A stretch of DNA of 64,000 bases from JACVRW01 sp963814095 (GTDB lineage: Bacteria; Actinomycetota; Thermoleophilia; Solirubrobacterales; Thermoleophilaceae): positions 53,633-117,632 of the forward strand of contig CAWFBT010000011.1 in the NCBI GenBank assembly GCA_963814095.1, written 5' to 3'. This document shows, one piece after another, positions 31,067-39,095 of the stretch (positions are counted from its first letter, which is position 1; every line of letters starts with the position of its first letter). The notes under the pieces were generated by a model. That model ran no database searches. It was not told where the DNA came from and worked only from the letters and a program-made list of their open reading frames with translations. Position numbers and translations under genes: made by a program.

Positions 31067-32154
31067 CGCCAGTGGCCTCCGCGACCAGCTGAAGCTGCTC
31101 GCGGACTATCTTTGACCCGCCTGCTCTAGAGGCTCGCCTCGGCGAGCTCGAGGGGGAGTTGGGGGCGCCCGGCTTCTGGGACGACCAGGAGCGGGCGAGC
31201 TCGGTCTCGGCGGAACACGCCCGCCTGTCGCGGCGCCTCGAGACCTACCGTTCGCTCGAGACCGACATCGAGGACTTCGAGGCGCTCGAGGAGATGGCGG
31301 TCGAGGACGACTCGATCGCGGCCGAGCTCGACGAGCAGCGCACCTCGATCCTGGCGCGACTCGCCGAGCTCGAGGAGGCGCGGCTGTTCAGCGGGGAGTA
31401 CGACACGGGCGACGCCGTGGTGACGGTGAATGCGGGCGCGGGCGGCACCGACTCGCAGGACTGGGCGGAGATGCTGCTGCGCATGGAGATGCGTTGGGCC
31501 GAGCGGCGCGGCATGAAGGTCGAGCTGAAGGAGGCCTCGGCTGGGGAGGAGGCCGGCATCAAGTCGGCCTCGTTCATCGCGCGCGGCGACAACGCCTACG
31601 GGCTGTTCTCGGCCGAGAAGGGCGTCCACCGGCTGGTGCGCATCTCGCCGTTCGACTCGCAGTCGCGCCGCCACACCGCCTTCGCGGGACTGGAGGTGGC
31701 GCCGCTGGTCGAGGACTCGGTGGACGTCGAGATCGAGCCCGACGACATCCAGATCGATACCTACCGGGCGTCCGGCGCCGGAGGCCAGCACGTCAACAAG
31801 ACCGACTCCGCCGTGCGCATCACCCACCGGCCGAGCGGCATCGTCGTGCAGTGCCAGAACGAGCGCTCGCAGTCGTCGAACCGCGACACCGCGATGCGGA
31901 TGCTGCGCGCCAAGCTGATCGAGCTGGAGGAGCGCAAGCGCCAGGAGGCGCTCGCGAAGGAGAAGGGCGAGGCCCAGGACGTGGGCTGGGGCTCGCAGAT
32001 CCGCAGCTACGTCCTGCACCCGTACACGATGGTCAAGGACCACCGGACGAACGTCGAGGCGGGCAACGCCCAGGGCGTGCTCGACGGCGACCTCGACGAC
32101 TTCGTGCGCGCCGAGCTGCTGCGGCGGGCGGGCAACGGGGCGGCGGCCGCCTAG
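31056..32154 (+). CDS. prfB: Peptide chain release factor 2 with programmed +1 frameshift
   Basis: Class I release factor for UGA and UAA stops. ATG 31056 (inside the end of secA) opens a 19-codon leader ending ...DYL-TGA. Translation must shift +1 at CTTTGAC (31110-31116) and continue DPPALEARLGELEGELG. The product is then 365 residues, the same length as E. coli RF2. Key motifs are the SPF codon-recognition tripeptide in RISPFDSQSRR and the catalytic GGQ in GAGGQHVNKTDSAVRITH. This is the classic feedback circuit in which low RF2 favours frameshifting. A start at the downstream GTG/TTG near 31159 would lose the conserved N-terminus. Confidence 0.95.
31110..31116 (+). promoter_or_regulatory. 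prfB programmed frameshift site CTTTGAC
   Basis: In-frame TGA at 31113-31115 preceded by TATCTT, giving TATCTTTGAC, which matches the E. coli prfB slippery site. The upstream Shine-Dalgarno-like stimulator (AGGGGG in E. coli) is only weakly represented here by GCGGA at 31101-31105. Confidence 0.93.
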
Positions 32155-32163
32155 CCGGGTCGC

Positions 32164-33054
32164 GTGGCCTCCCGGCCGGTCCTCCCCGGCGGGGCGACGA
32201 TCGCCTGCGTCGCGCCCGCCTCGCCCAGCTACGACAGCGAGCGCGTGAGCGCCGGGCTGGCGGCGCTGCGGGCGCTGGGCTACGAACCCATCGCCCCGGC
32301 CGACCGCCGCGACGGCCATCTCGCCGGGAGCGCCGAGGAGCGCGCTCGCGAGCTCGAGGACGCGTTCGCCGATCCGAAGGTCGACGCGGTCATGTGCGTG
32401 CGCGGGGGCTACGGCTCCGGACAGCTGCTGCCGCTCATCGACCTCGAGCGGATCGCCGCCGGCGGCAAGCCGCTGATCGGCATGTCGGATATCACCCACC
32501 TCCTGGTTCCGCTGGCGGCCGCCGGGGGCGCGGGTCTCTGGGGCCCGATGCTGCTGAAGCACGGGAGCGCCGGCGAGTACACGGTCACGAGCTTCCGCGA
32601 GGCCGTGAGCGGCCGCCCCTACAGCGTCAGCGCAGCCGGTGCACCCGCCGAGGCGATCGTGCCGGGACGCGTGCGCGCGCCGCTCACGGGGGGCACGACC
32701 TCGGTCCTGTGCGCGACGCTCGGGACGCCCTGGGAGCTCGACAGCGAGGGCTCGCTGCTGCTGCTCGAGGACGTCTGCGAGGAGCCCTACCGCATCGACC
32801 GCATGCTCACCCAGCTGAGCCAGGCGGGCAAGCTCGAGGCCGCGGCCGGCTTCGTCGTGTCCGAGCACCACGACTGCGCTCCCCGGAACCCGGAGCGGTC
32901 CCAGACGCTGATGCAGGTGCTGCGCCGGCATTTGGAGCCGCTCGGCAAGCCCTGCCTGTACGGCCTGCCGCTCGGCCACGGCGAGCATCTGGCAAGCGTG
33001 CCGTTCGGCGTCCCCGTCGAGCTGGACGCCGGCGAAGCACTCCTGCGTATCTAG
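32164..33054 (+). CDS. S66 family LD-carboxypeptidase
   Basis: Serine peptidase of 296 residues related to muramoyl-tetrapeptide carboxypeptidase LdcA and microcin-resistance MccF. The N-terminus GGATIACVAPASPSYDSER is typical. The nucleophile Ser is in LIGMSDITHLL, preceded by the CVRGGYGSGQLLP segment. The acidic residue sits in LLEDVCEEPYRIDRML and the His in GLPLGHGEHLASVPFG. LdcA acts on peptidoglycan stem peptides during recycling in the cytosol. GTG 32164 lies 9 bases after prfB, so co-transcription is likely. The end overlaps the convergent groES end by 4 bases. Confidence 0.9.
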   Translation: MASRPVLPGGATIACVAPASPSYDSERVSAGLAALRALGYEPIAPADRRDGHLAGSAEERARELEDAFADPKVDAVMCVRGGYGSGQLLPLIDLERIAAGGKPLIGMSDITHLLVPLAAAGGAGLWGPMLLKHGSAGEYTVTSFREAVSGRPYSVSAAGAPAEAIVPGRVRAPLTGGTTSVLCATLGTPWELDSEGSLLLLEDVCEEPYRIDRMLTQLSQAGKLEAAAGFVVSEHHDCAPRNPERSQTLMQVLRRHLEPLGKPCLYGLPLGHGEHLASVPFGVPVELDAGEALLRI

Positions 33055-33401
33055 CCGTCCTCCTCCTCGAGCGCGCGCATCGCGCCCGCGCCGGGCTCCT
33101 GGAGCTCCTCGAGTACGCCCAGCAGTTGCCCCACGCGGCAGACGAGCAGGCGCTCCTCCTCGACCTCCACCCAGACGCCCGCGGCGGCCGGGAAGACAAC
33201 GTGATCCCCCGGCGCGACGGGCATCTTCACGCCCACCGATCCCCACCAGTCGAGGCCCGGGCCGACCGCCAGCACGATGCCGTGCTGAGGCGGTGTCTGG
33301 TGCTCGCCGGGCGGCAGCACGAGGCCCGAGCGCCGCACGCGGTCGGGCTCGAGCTCCTTGATCACGATCTGGTCGAAGAGCGGGCGGAGCTGCTGCTTCA
33401 C
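33051..33401 (-). CDS. groES: Orphan GroES/Cpn10 co-chaperonin with acidic tail
   Basis: Cpn10-fold protein of 116 residues. The order matches GroES: QLRPLFDQIVIKELEPD, mobile loop RRSGLVLPPGEHQ, GIVLAVGPGLDW, PGDHVVFPAAAGVWVEVEEE and LLVCRVGQLLGVL. It is longer than the usual 95-100 residues because of a C-terminal extension ending RALEEEDG. No groEL is adjacent; the neighbours are an S66 peptidase (convergent) and ftsH (divergent). GTG 33401 is the start. It may be a secondary co-chaperonin; that the main groESL operon lies elsewhere is inference. Confidence 0.85.
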   Translation of the reverse strand: MKQQLRPLFDQIVIKELEPDRVRRSGLVLPPGEHQTPPQHGIVLAVGPGLDWWGSVGVKMPVAPGDHVVFPAAAGVWVEVEEERLLVCRVGQLLGVLEELQEPGAGAMRALEEEDG

Positions 33402-33440
33402 AGCCGGAACGATAGATGGCCGGGTCCCTAGGATTGAGGA

Positions 33441-35417
33441 ATGGCAGAGCGCTCCCCGGACCCGCGCACTCCGCCGCCCCCCCAGCAGGGAGGCAAGAAC
33501 AAGCCGGGCTGGCGCGTGGCGCCGGCGCCTGACGGCCGCGGCGCTCAGCCGCAGCGGCCACCGATGATCCCGTGGAGCCCGCGCCGCTTCATCGTGATCC
33601 TGATCGGGCTCTTCGTCCTCAACTGGGCGCTCGTGCAGATTTTCGCGCCGGCTGAGAAGGAGATTCGCGTGCCCTACACGCCGACCTTCTTGAACCAGCT
33701 GCGCGGCGACAACGTCAAGGAGATCTCCTCGACCGGCGAGACGCTCCAGGGCGAGTTCAAGAAGGACGTCACCTACGAGGACGAGTCCGCCAAGCGGTTC
33801 GAGACCGAGGTGCCGACCTTCGCCGACGAGGAGCAGCTCGCGAACCTCCTCGAGCAGCACGACGTCGTCGTCAACGCGAAGCCGCCCGGCAGCCGCTCGC
33901 TGCTCGAGACGATCCTGTTCAGCTTCGGCCCGACGATCCTGCTCGTCGCCCTGTTCATCTGGCTCTTCCGGCGCGCCGCCTCGGCCGGTGCGGGCGGCGG
34001 CGTGCTCGGCCAGTTCGGGCGCTCGCGCGCCCGGCGCGTCGAGGGCGAGACGCAGACGGTGACGTTCGACGACGTCGCCGGCATCGACGAGGCCGAGAAC
34101 GAGCTGGTCGAGGTGGTCGACTTCCTGCGCCACCCGGACAAGTACCGGAAGCTCGGGGCACGCATCCCGCGCGGTGTGCTGCTGTCCGGCCTGCCCGGCA
34201 CGGGCAAGACGCTGCTGGCCCGCGCGGTGGCGGGCGAGGCCGGGGTCCCGTACTTCTCGGCCTCGGCGTCCGAGTTCATCGAGGCGATCGTCGGCATCGG
34301 CGCCTCGCGTGTGCGCGACCTCTTCAACCAGGCCAAGGAGGCCGCCCCGGCGATCATCTTCATCGACGAGCTCGACGCGATCGGCCGCTCACGAGGCGGC
34401 AGCGGCGGCTCGCTTGGAGGCCACGACGAGCGCGAGCAGACGCTCAACCAGATCCTCACCGAGATGGATGGCTTCGACACGAGCGACAGCGTGATCGTGC
34501 TCGGCGCCACCAACCGCCCGGACGTGCTCGACCCCGCGCTGCTGCGGCCGGGCCGCTTCGACCGCCGCGTGGCGGTGCAGCCGCCCGACTCGAAGGGCCG
34601 CGAGCTGATCCTGCGCGTGCACACGCGCTCGGTGCCGCTGGCCGACGACGTCGACGTCGAGCGGGTCGCCTCGAGCACGCCGGGCATGGTGGGCGCCGAT
34701 CTCGCGAACCTCGTCAACGAGGCGGCGCTGCTCGCCGCCCGGCGCGGCCACGACAAGGTCCAGCGCTCCGACTTCACCGACGCGCTCGAGAAGATCGTGC
34801 TCGGCGCCGAGCGAAAGATCGTTCTCGGTGAGGACGACCGGCGCCGGATCGCGTACCACGAGGGCGGCCACGCGATCGTCGGCATGCTCACCCCGGGCGC
34901 GGACCCCGTCCGCAAGGTGTCGATCATCCCCCGCGGCCAGGCGCTTGGAGTCACGCTCTCGACCCCGGACGACGATCGCTTCAACCTCTCCGAGGCAGAG
35001 CTGCGGGCCAAGATCCGCGTCGCGCTCGGCGGCCGCGTGGCCGAGGAGGTCGTGTTCGGCGACATCACCACCGGGGCCGAGTCCGACATCCAGCAGGTCA
35101 CGATGATCGCGCGCGGCATGGTCGAGCGCTGGGGCATGAGCGAGAAGGTCGGCTTCCTGACGGTCACGCCGCAGAACGGGCGCGGTCTGCTGCTGCCCGG
35201 CGCCGAACCCGTCTCCGAAGCGACCCAGGAGCTGATCGACGCCGAGGTGCGCCGCATCGTGGACGAGGAGCACGAGGCGACGGCGAGGGTCGTGGGCGAG
35301 AACCGCGACAAGCTCGAGAACCTCGCCGAGACGCTGCTCGAGCGCGAGACGCTCGACGAGGTCGACGCCTACGCCGCCGCGGGTATCGACCGCCACGTCG
35401 TGCCGGCGCCCGCCTAG
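33441..35417 (+). CDS. ftsH: ATP-dependent zinc metalloprotease FtsH
   Basis: Membrane AAA+ protease of 658 residues. A proline-rich cytosolic N-terminus (about 45 residues) precedes the first helix (FIVILIGLFVLNWALVQIF), an extracytoplasmic domain and the second helix (FGPTILLVALFIWLF near residue 155). AAA motifs: Walker A GLPGTGKT near 250 (Leu where Pro is common), the pore loop YFSASASEFIEAIVGIGA, Walker B IIFIDELDAIG, and the SRH arginines in RPGRFDRR. The protease site is HEGGH near 473, with the third ligand in TTGAESDIQQV. ATG 33441 follows TAGGAT (33429-33434) by 6 bases. Confidence 0.97.
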   Translation: MAERSPDPRTPPPPQQGGKNKPGWRVAPAPDGRGAQPQRPPMIPWSPRRFIVILIGLFVLNWALVQIFAPAEKEIRVPYTPTFLNQLRGDNVKEISSTGETLQGEFKKDVTYEDESAKRFETEVPTFADEEQLANLLEQHDVVVNAKPPGSRSLLETILFSFGPTILLVALFIWLFRRAASAGAGGGVLGQFGRSRARRVEGETQTVTFDDVAGIDEAENELVEVVDFLRHPDKYRKLGARIPRGVLLSGLPGTGKTLLARAVAGEAGVPYFSASASEFIEAIVGIGASRVRDLFNQAKEAAPAIIFIDELDAIGRSRGGSGGSLGGHDEREQTLNQILTEMDGFDTSDSVIVLGATNRPDVLDPALLRPGRFDRRVAVQPPDSKGRELILRVHTRSVPLADDVDVERVASSTPGMVGADLANLVNEAALLAARRGHDKVQRSDFTDALEKIVLGAERKIVLGEDDRRRIAYHEGGHAIVGMLTPGADPVRKVSIIPRGQALGVTLSTPDDDRFNLSEAELRAKIRVALGGRVAEEVVFGDITTGAESDIQQVTMIARGMVERWGMSEKVGFLTVTPQNGRGLLLPGAEPVSEATQELIDAEVRRIVDEEHEATARVVGENRDKLENLAETLLERETLDEVDAYAAAGIDRHVVPAPA

Positions 35418-35482
35418 CCCAGGACGCCGGTCCCGCCGGCGAACTGGAGCCGGCCACCGCGGCCGCGCTCTGCTGCTGCTGC

Positions 35483-35512
35483 TTGACATGTGACCGTTTG
35501 GTCACGTATTAT
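35483..35512 (+). promoter_or_regulatory. arsR promoter with operator in the spacer
   Basis: TTGACA (35483-35488), an 18-bp spacer and TATTAT (35507-35512) form the best sigma-70-type promoter in the window. The spacer is filled by the dyad GTGACC-GTTT-GGTCAC (35490-35505), the natural site for the ArsR-type product. Only 7 bases separate the -10 from the GTG, so the transcript is predicted to be leaderless. Confidence 0.8.
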
Positions 35513-35519
35513 CGACCGC

Positions 35520-35840
35520 GTGACCGACGACGACCGTGTCTTCAAGGCGCTGGCCGACCCAACCCGGCGCTTCCTGCTCGACAGGCTCTTCGCGCGTGAC
35601 GGCCGCACGCTGACGGAGCTCGAGTCCGAGCTCGAGATGACGCGCTTCGGCGTCATGAAGCACCTGCGCCTGCTGGAGGACGCCGGCCTCGTGGTCACCC
35701 AGAGGTCGGGCCGGGAGAAGCTGCACTTCCTCAACCCGGTGCCGATCCGCCTGATTCACGACCGCTGGATCGACAAGTACACGGAGCGCCAGGTGTCGGC
35801 GCTCGCGGACCTCAAGACAGAACTGGAGAAGTCAGCATGA
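35520..35840 (+). CDS. ArsR/SmtB-type winged-helix regulator
   Basis: Small repressor of 106 residues. The winged helix is clear: VFKALADPTRRFLLDRLF, LTELESELEMTRFGVMKHLRLLEDAGLV with the recognition helix, and the wing TQRSGREKLHFLN. It has no metal-binding CxC motif, so it belongs to the ArsR group that pairs with AHSA1 proteins rather than the metal sensors. GTG 35520 sits 7 bases after the -10 box; an upstream in-frame GTG (35490) lies inside the promoter and is rejected. The gene overlaps the AHSA1 gene by ATGA. Confidence 0.9.
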   Translation: MTDDDRVFKALADPTRRFLLDRLFARDGRTLTELESELEMTRFGVMKHLRLLEDAGLVVTQRSGREKLHFLNPVPIRLIHDRWIDKYTERQVSALADLKTELEKSA

Positions 35841-36337
35841 CCACGATGAGCGATACGAAGACGACGCAGGTGTACCGGGTTTTCATCAAGGCGCCGGCGG
35901 AGGCGATCTGGGACGCGATCACGAACCCGGAGTGGAGCGTCCGCTACGGCTACCAGGCTCGCAACGAGTACGAGCTGCGCCCGGGCGGCCGCTACAGCGG
36001 CAAGGCGAGTCCGGAGCTTCAGGCGATGGGGATGCCCGAGGAGGTGGTCGACGGCGAGGTGCTCGAGGCCGACCCGCCGCGCCGGCTCGTCCACACTTGG
36101 CGCTTCCTCTGGAGTGAGGAGATCGCCGCCGAGGGGCCCACGCGGGTTGCCTTCGACATCAAGGAGCTCGGTAACGGCGTTACGAGCCTGACCGTCACGC
36201 ACGAGCTCGAGAACGCGCCGGAGACCGCCTCGCAGCTGTCCGGCGAGGTCGAGGGCGCCGGCGGCGGCTGGGCCTACGTGCTCAGCGACCTCAAGTCGCT
36301 GCTCGAGACCGGCCACGCGCTCGAGGTGCAGGCCTAA
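35837..36337 (+). CDS. AHSA1/SRPBCC domain protein
   Basis: Protein of 166 residues with the Activator-of-Hsp90-ATPase-like fold. YRVFIKAPAEAIWDAITNPEW, ELRPGGRYSG, VVDGEVLEADPPRRLVHTWRFLW and the C-terminal GGWAYVLSDLKSLLETG are the usual blocks. AHSA1 proteins are very often encoded with an ArsR regulator, and here the two genes overlap by ATGA. The ligand or activity is unknown. Downstream lies a REP-like hairpin that may end the transcript. Confidence 0.88.
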   Translation: MTTMSDTKTTQVYRVFIKAPAEAIWDAITNPEWSVRYGYQARNEYELRPGGRYSGKASPELQAMGMPEEVVDGEVLEADPPRRLVHTWRFLWSEEIAAEGPTRVAFDIKELGNGVTSLTVTHELENAPETASQLSGEVEGAGGGWAYVLSDLKSLLETGHALEVQA

Positions 36338-36345
36338 ACAGCGAA

Positions 36346-36396
36346 GGGGTCAGGTCTTGCAATCGAGCACGATGCGCGAATGCAAGACCTGACCCC
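36346..36396. repeat. REP-like hairpin element between convergent genes
   Basis: A 16-bp perfect inverted repeat, GGGGTCAGGTCTTGCA (36346-36361) and TGCAAGACCTGACCCC (36381-36396), flanks a 19-base loop. Arms of this GGGGTCAGGTCTTG type are familiar from REP sequences mobilised by REP-associated tyrosine transposases. No transposase gene is in the window. Placed between the AHSA1 and diguanylate cyclase stops, it could also act as a two-way terminator. Confidence 0.75.
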
Positions 36397-36402
36397 CTCG
36401 TT

Positions 36403-37467
36403 TTAGCGCCGTTTCTCCGTCTTGCGCTCCATCAGCGCCACGTCGGCGCGAGCGAGCGCATCCTCGGCGCTCGAGCCGACCGGCAGCGCGGATGCTCCCC
36501 AGGTCAGCGTCATGTGGGTGCCGTCGGGGGCGCTGCAGTCGGCACTGACGTTGGCCGCCATGCGGCTCATCACGTCGTCGGCGGCTGCGAGGTCGCTGCC
36601 CGGCAGGAGCACGACGAACTCGTCACCGCCCCAGCGGAAGCAGCGGTCGCTGCTGCGCAGTGAGCGCTCGATGGCGAGCGCGACCTCGCGCAGGCAGCGA
36701 TCGCCCTCGAGGTGGCCCCAGCCGTCGTTGATGCGACGCAGGTCGTCGATGTCGACGAGCCCGACGCTGAGCGGCTCGTCGTCCCGCGCCGCACCGGCGA
36801 CCGCGACCGTGAGCGCCTCGTCGAATGCCCGCCGGTTCCCGAGACCCGTCTGCGAGTCGACCCGAGCCAGCCGGCGCGCCACCTCGGCGCCGCTCTGCAG
36901 CCCGAGGCGCTGGCGGCGGGCGTAGGAGATGTACGAGATCAGGATCGCCCCGAGCGCGATCAGGATGAGCGACTCGGCGATCATGTCGCCGATCACGCCG
37001 CCGTCGGTTCCCTGGTAGGCGAGCGGCAGCGCCAGCGCGAGCAGCAGCACGCCCAGGTGCACGATCGCGCGACGCGGGGGCTGCACCGCGCCGGCGGCCA
37101 TCCAGAGCACGAACAGGTCCTCGTACGCGGATGAGCCGCCGCCCGCGAGCCAGTTGAGCGTGGCGATGCCGGCCACGCCGAGGTAGGCCACGACGAGCAG
37201 CTCGTTCCAGGTCGGTTCGCCGCGAGCGAGCAACGCCGCGCCGCCGATGCCCGCTGCGATCAGCACACCGGCGACCGCCCAGCCCGCTCCGCCGATCTGC
37301 TCGTCGACCGGCTCGAGCGGCAGGAACGCAAGCGAGAGCAGCGCGCTCAGACCGAGGATCGCGGTCACGATCCGGTGCGCGGAATTCCAGTCGGCTCCCT
37401 CGTAGGGATCCGCCCGGCGCTCGAACATGCTCATCACGAAATCCACCGCCCGCCCTGGCGGCTTCAT
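36403..37467 (-). CDS. Membrane-bound GGDEF diguanylate cyclase
   Basis: Protein of 354 residues that should make cyclic di-GMP. The N-terminal half has about six hydrophobic helices (for example LGLSALLSLAFLPLEP, ELLVVAYLGVAGIATLNWLA, LGVLLLALALPLAY and ILIALGAILISYISYA). The GGDEF domain starts near residue 190: LARVDSQTGLGNRRAFDEAL, GLVDIDDLRRINDGWGHLEGD and the intact active site RWGGDEFVVLLPG. The inhibitory I-site is present as RSSD five residues before GGDEF. ATG 37467 is used because upstream sequence in frame is not conserved-looking. The membrane domain presumably senses an unknown signal. It is divergent from nadC. Confidence 0.9.
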   Translation of the reverse strand: MKPPGRAVDFVMSMFERRADPYEGADWNSAHRIVTAILGLSALLSLAFLPLEPVDEQIGGAGWAVAGVLIAAGIGGAALLARGEPTWNELLVVAYLGVAGIATLNWLAGGGSSAYEDLFVLWMAAGAVQPPRRAIVHLGVLLLALALPLAYQGTDGGVIGDMIAESLILIALGAILISYISYARRQRLGLQSGAEVARRLARVDSQTGLGNRRAFDEALTVAVAGAARDDEPLSVGLVDIDDLRRINDGWGHLEGDRCLREVALAIERSLRSSDRCFRWGGDEFVVLLPGSDLAAADDVMSRMAANVSADCSAPDGTHMTLTWGASALPVGSSAEDALARADVALMERKTEKRR

Positions 37468-37522
37468 TTGGGTCCCCCTCTCGGGCCGCGATCTTCGCAT
37501 AGCCTGATCCCATGGTGCGGCA

Positions 37523-38362
37523 GTGACCGTCGTTCGTCCATCCGTGCAAGACCTGATCGAAAATGCGCTCGCCGAGGACCTCGGCGCCGGTGACATCACC
37601 ACGGAGGCAGTTGTCCCGGCAGATGCCCAAGCGGACGCACGGATCGAGCAGAAGCAGCCCGGTGTGGTCGCAGGGCTCGGCGTCGCGCAGGCGGTCTTCG
37701 AGCACGTCGACCCCGGGTTGAGCTGGATGGTTTCTTGCAGCGAGGGCGAGTGGCGCGAGGGTGGCCCGGTGGCCGAGATCGAGGGCGCGGCTGCCTCGAT
37801 CCTCGCGGCCGAGCGCGTTGCGCTCAACTTCCTCGGACGGCTCTCGGGCGTTGCCACCGTCACGGCAAGCTACGTGCGCGCCGTCGAGGGCACCGGGGTC
37901 CGCATCCTCGACACGCGCAAGACGACGCCGGGCCTCCGCGCGCTCGAGAAGGAGGCGGTCCGGGCGGGCGGCGGCACGAGCCACCGCGGCGGGCTCTACG
38001 ACGCGATCCTCGTCAAGGAGAACCACGCGGCGCTGGCGGGCGGGGTGGGGGAGGCCGCCGTGCGAGCGCTCGCGAACGCCCCTGAAGGCGTCGTCGTCGA
38101 GGTCGAATGCGCGACGCTCGACGAGGTCGCGGACGCCGTCGAGGCGGGTGTTCCGCGGATCCTGCTCGACAACATGGACACCGCCACGCTGCGCAGGGCG
38201 GTCGAGCTCGTCGGCGGCCGCGCCGAGCTCGAGGCGAGCGGCGGGATCACGCTCGACACCATCCGCGCGGTGGCCGAGACGGGCGTCGACTTCATCAGCG
38301 TCGGCGCGCTCACGCACTCGGCGCCGGCGCTCGACTTCAGCCTGCTGCTCGATCCGCACTAG
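37523..38362 (+). CDS. nadC: Nicotinate-nucleotide diphosphorylase (quinolinate phosphoribosyltransferase)
   Basis: Enzyme of 279 residues converting quinolinate and PRPP to nicotinate mononucleotide in de novo NAD synthesis. Landmarks are LAEDLGAGDITTEAVVP, AAERVALNFLGRLSGVAT, ILDTRKTTPGLRALEKEAVRAGGG with substrate-binding basic residues, HRGGLYDAILVKENH, VEVECATLDEV, and the phosphate-binding ASGGITLDTIRAVAETGVDF stretch. TAGCCT at 37500-37505 is a possible -10 element ahead of GTG 37523. Its end overlaps the convergent Nudix regulator by 26 bases, and nadA lies beyond that regulator. Confidence 0.95.
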   Translation: MTVVRPSVQDLIENALAEDLGAGDITTEAVVPADAQADARIEQKQPGVVAGLGVAQAVFEHVDPGLSWMVSCSEGEWREGGPVAEIEGAAASILAAERVALNFLGRLSGVATVTASYVRAVEGTGVRILDTRKTTPGLRALEKEAVRAGGGTSHRGGLYDAILVKENHAALAGGVGEAAVRALANAPEGVVVEVECATLDEVADAVEAGVPRILLDNMDTATLRRAVELVGGRAELEASGGITLDTIRAVAETGVDFISVGALTHSAPALDFSLLLDPH

Positions 38363-39050
38363 CGCCGCGCGGGCCGGGCGGCCGCAGGACGGCGAACGGA
38401 TCCGTCACCGCGAGGTCGTGTGAGCGGAAGCGGTACACCGCGGCCGGACGCCCGCCGCCGCGCCCGGGCGAGCGGCGCTCGCCGGTCGCCTCGAGCAGCC
38501 CGCGCCGCTCGAGCACGCGGCGCAGGTTGGTCGGGTCGACGGGGTAGCCGAGCGCGGCGGTGTAGATCGACGAGAGCTCGGAGATCGAGAAGGAGCCCGG
38601 GGCGAGCGCGAAGCCGATGTTCGTGTAGGACAGCTTCGCCCCCAGGCGCTCGCGGCCGGCCAGCACGATCGCCTCGTGGTCGAAGGCCATCGACTCGGGC
38701 AGCCGGTCGACCGGGTGCCAGCCGGTGTCCGCGGGCAGCGCCGGGTCGAGGCCCAGCGGGACCAGTCCCAGATAGGCGGTGGCGAGCTGCCACTCGGCTG
38801 GATGGCGACCGGGATCGCCGACCGTCTCGAGCTGCTCGAGCCAGGACAGCTCGGCCACGTCGACCTTGCGCGCGAGCTGGGTGCGGATCGAGTCGTCGAG
38901 TGCCAGCCCCGGCTCCAGATAGCCCCCCGGCAGCGACCAGGCGCCCGAGTAGGGCTGCCGGGCGCGCTGCCAGAGCAGCACGCAGAGCGCGTCGCCCCGC
39001 ACCTGCAGGACAACGGCGAGGGTCACGTGTGTGGGGGAGAGACGCTCCAA
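38337..39050 (-). CDS. NrtR-like Nudix-family transcriptional regulator
   Basis: Protein of 237 residues with an N-terminal Nudix fold and a C-terminal winged helix, the NrtR layout. The Nudix box is degenerate (after LPGGYLEPG the usual R-E-x-x-E-E is RTQLARK), so hydrolysis is unlikely and ligand sensing (ADP-ribose in NrtR) is expected. The C-terminal part ISELSSIYTAALGYPVDPTNLRRVL and the GRGGGRPAAVYRF end match NrtR regulators. Its position between nadC and nadA, divergent from nadA by 45 bp, supports control of NAD synthesis. TTG 39050 is the longest start; GTG 39026 is the alternative. Confidence 0.82.
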   Translation of the reverse strand: MERLSPTHVTLAVVLQVRGDALCVLLWQRARQPYSGAWSLPGGYLEPGLALDDSIRTQLARKVDVAELSWLEQLETVGDPGRHPAEWQLATAYLGLVPLGLDPALPADTGWHPVDRLPESMAFDHEAIVLAGRERLGAKLSYTNIGFALAPGSFSISELSSIYTAALGYPVDPTNLRRVLERRGLLEATGERRSPGRGGGRPAAVYRFRSHDLAVTDPFAVLRPPGPRGASADRAAG

Positions 39051-39095
39051 GGTATACTTCGCCTCAACGGTTTTCGATCATAAGGCAAAAACCTC
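39051..39095. promoter_or_regulatory. nadA / nrtR-like divergent control region
   Basis: Forty-five bases separate the two starts. They hold GTATAC inside GGTATACTT (39051-39059; TATACT could be a -10) and an inverted repeat GGTTTT (39069-39074) / AAAACC (39088-39093) with a 13-bp gap, directly before the nadA ATG. CATAAG at 39079-39084 is another possible -10, 11 bases before the ATG. Either dyad could bind the Nudix regulator. Confidence 0.5.

Noticed and set aside
31126..33561. 811-codon minus-strand frame opposite prfB and the S66 peptidase
   Set aside because: Shadow of two clear plus-strand genes; no recognisable domain.
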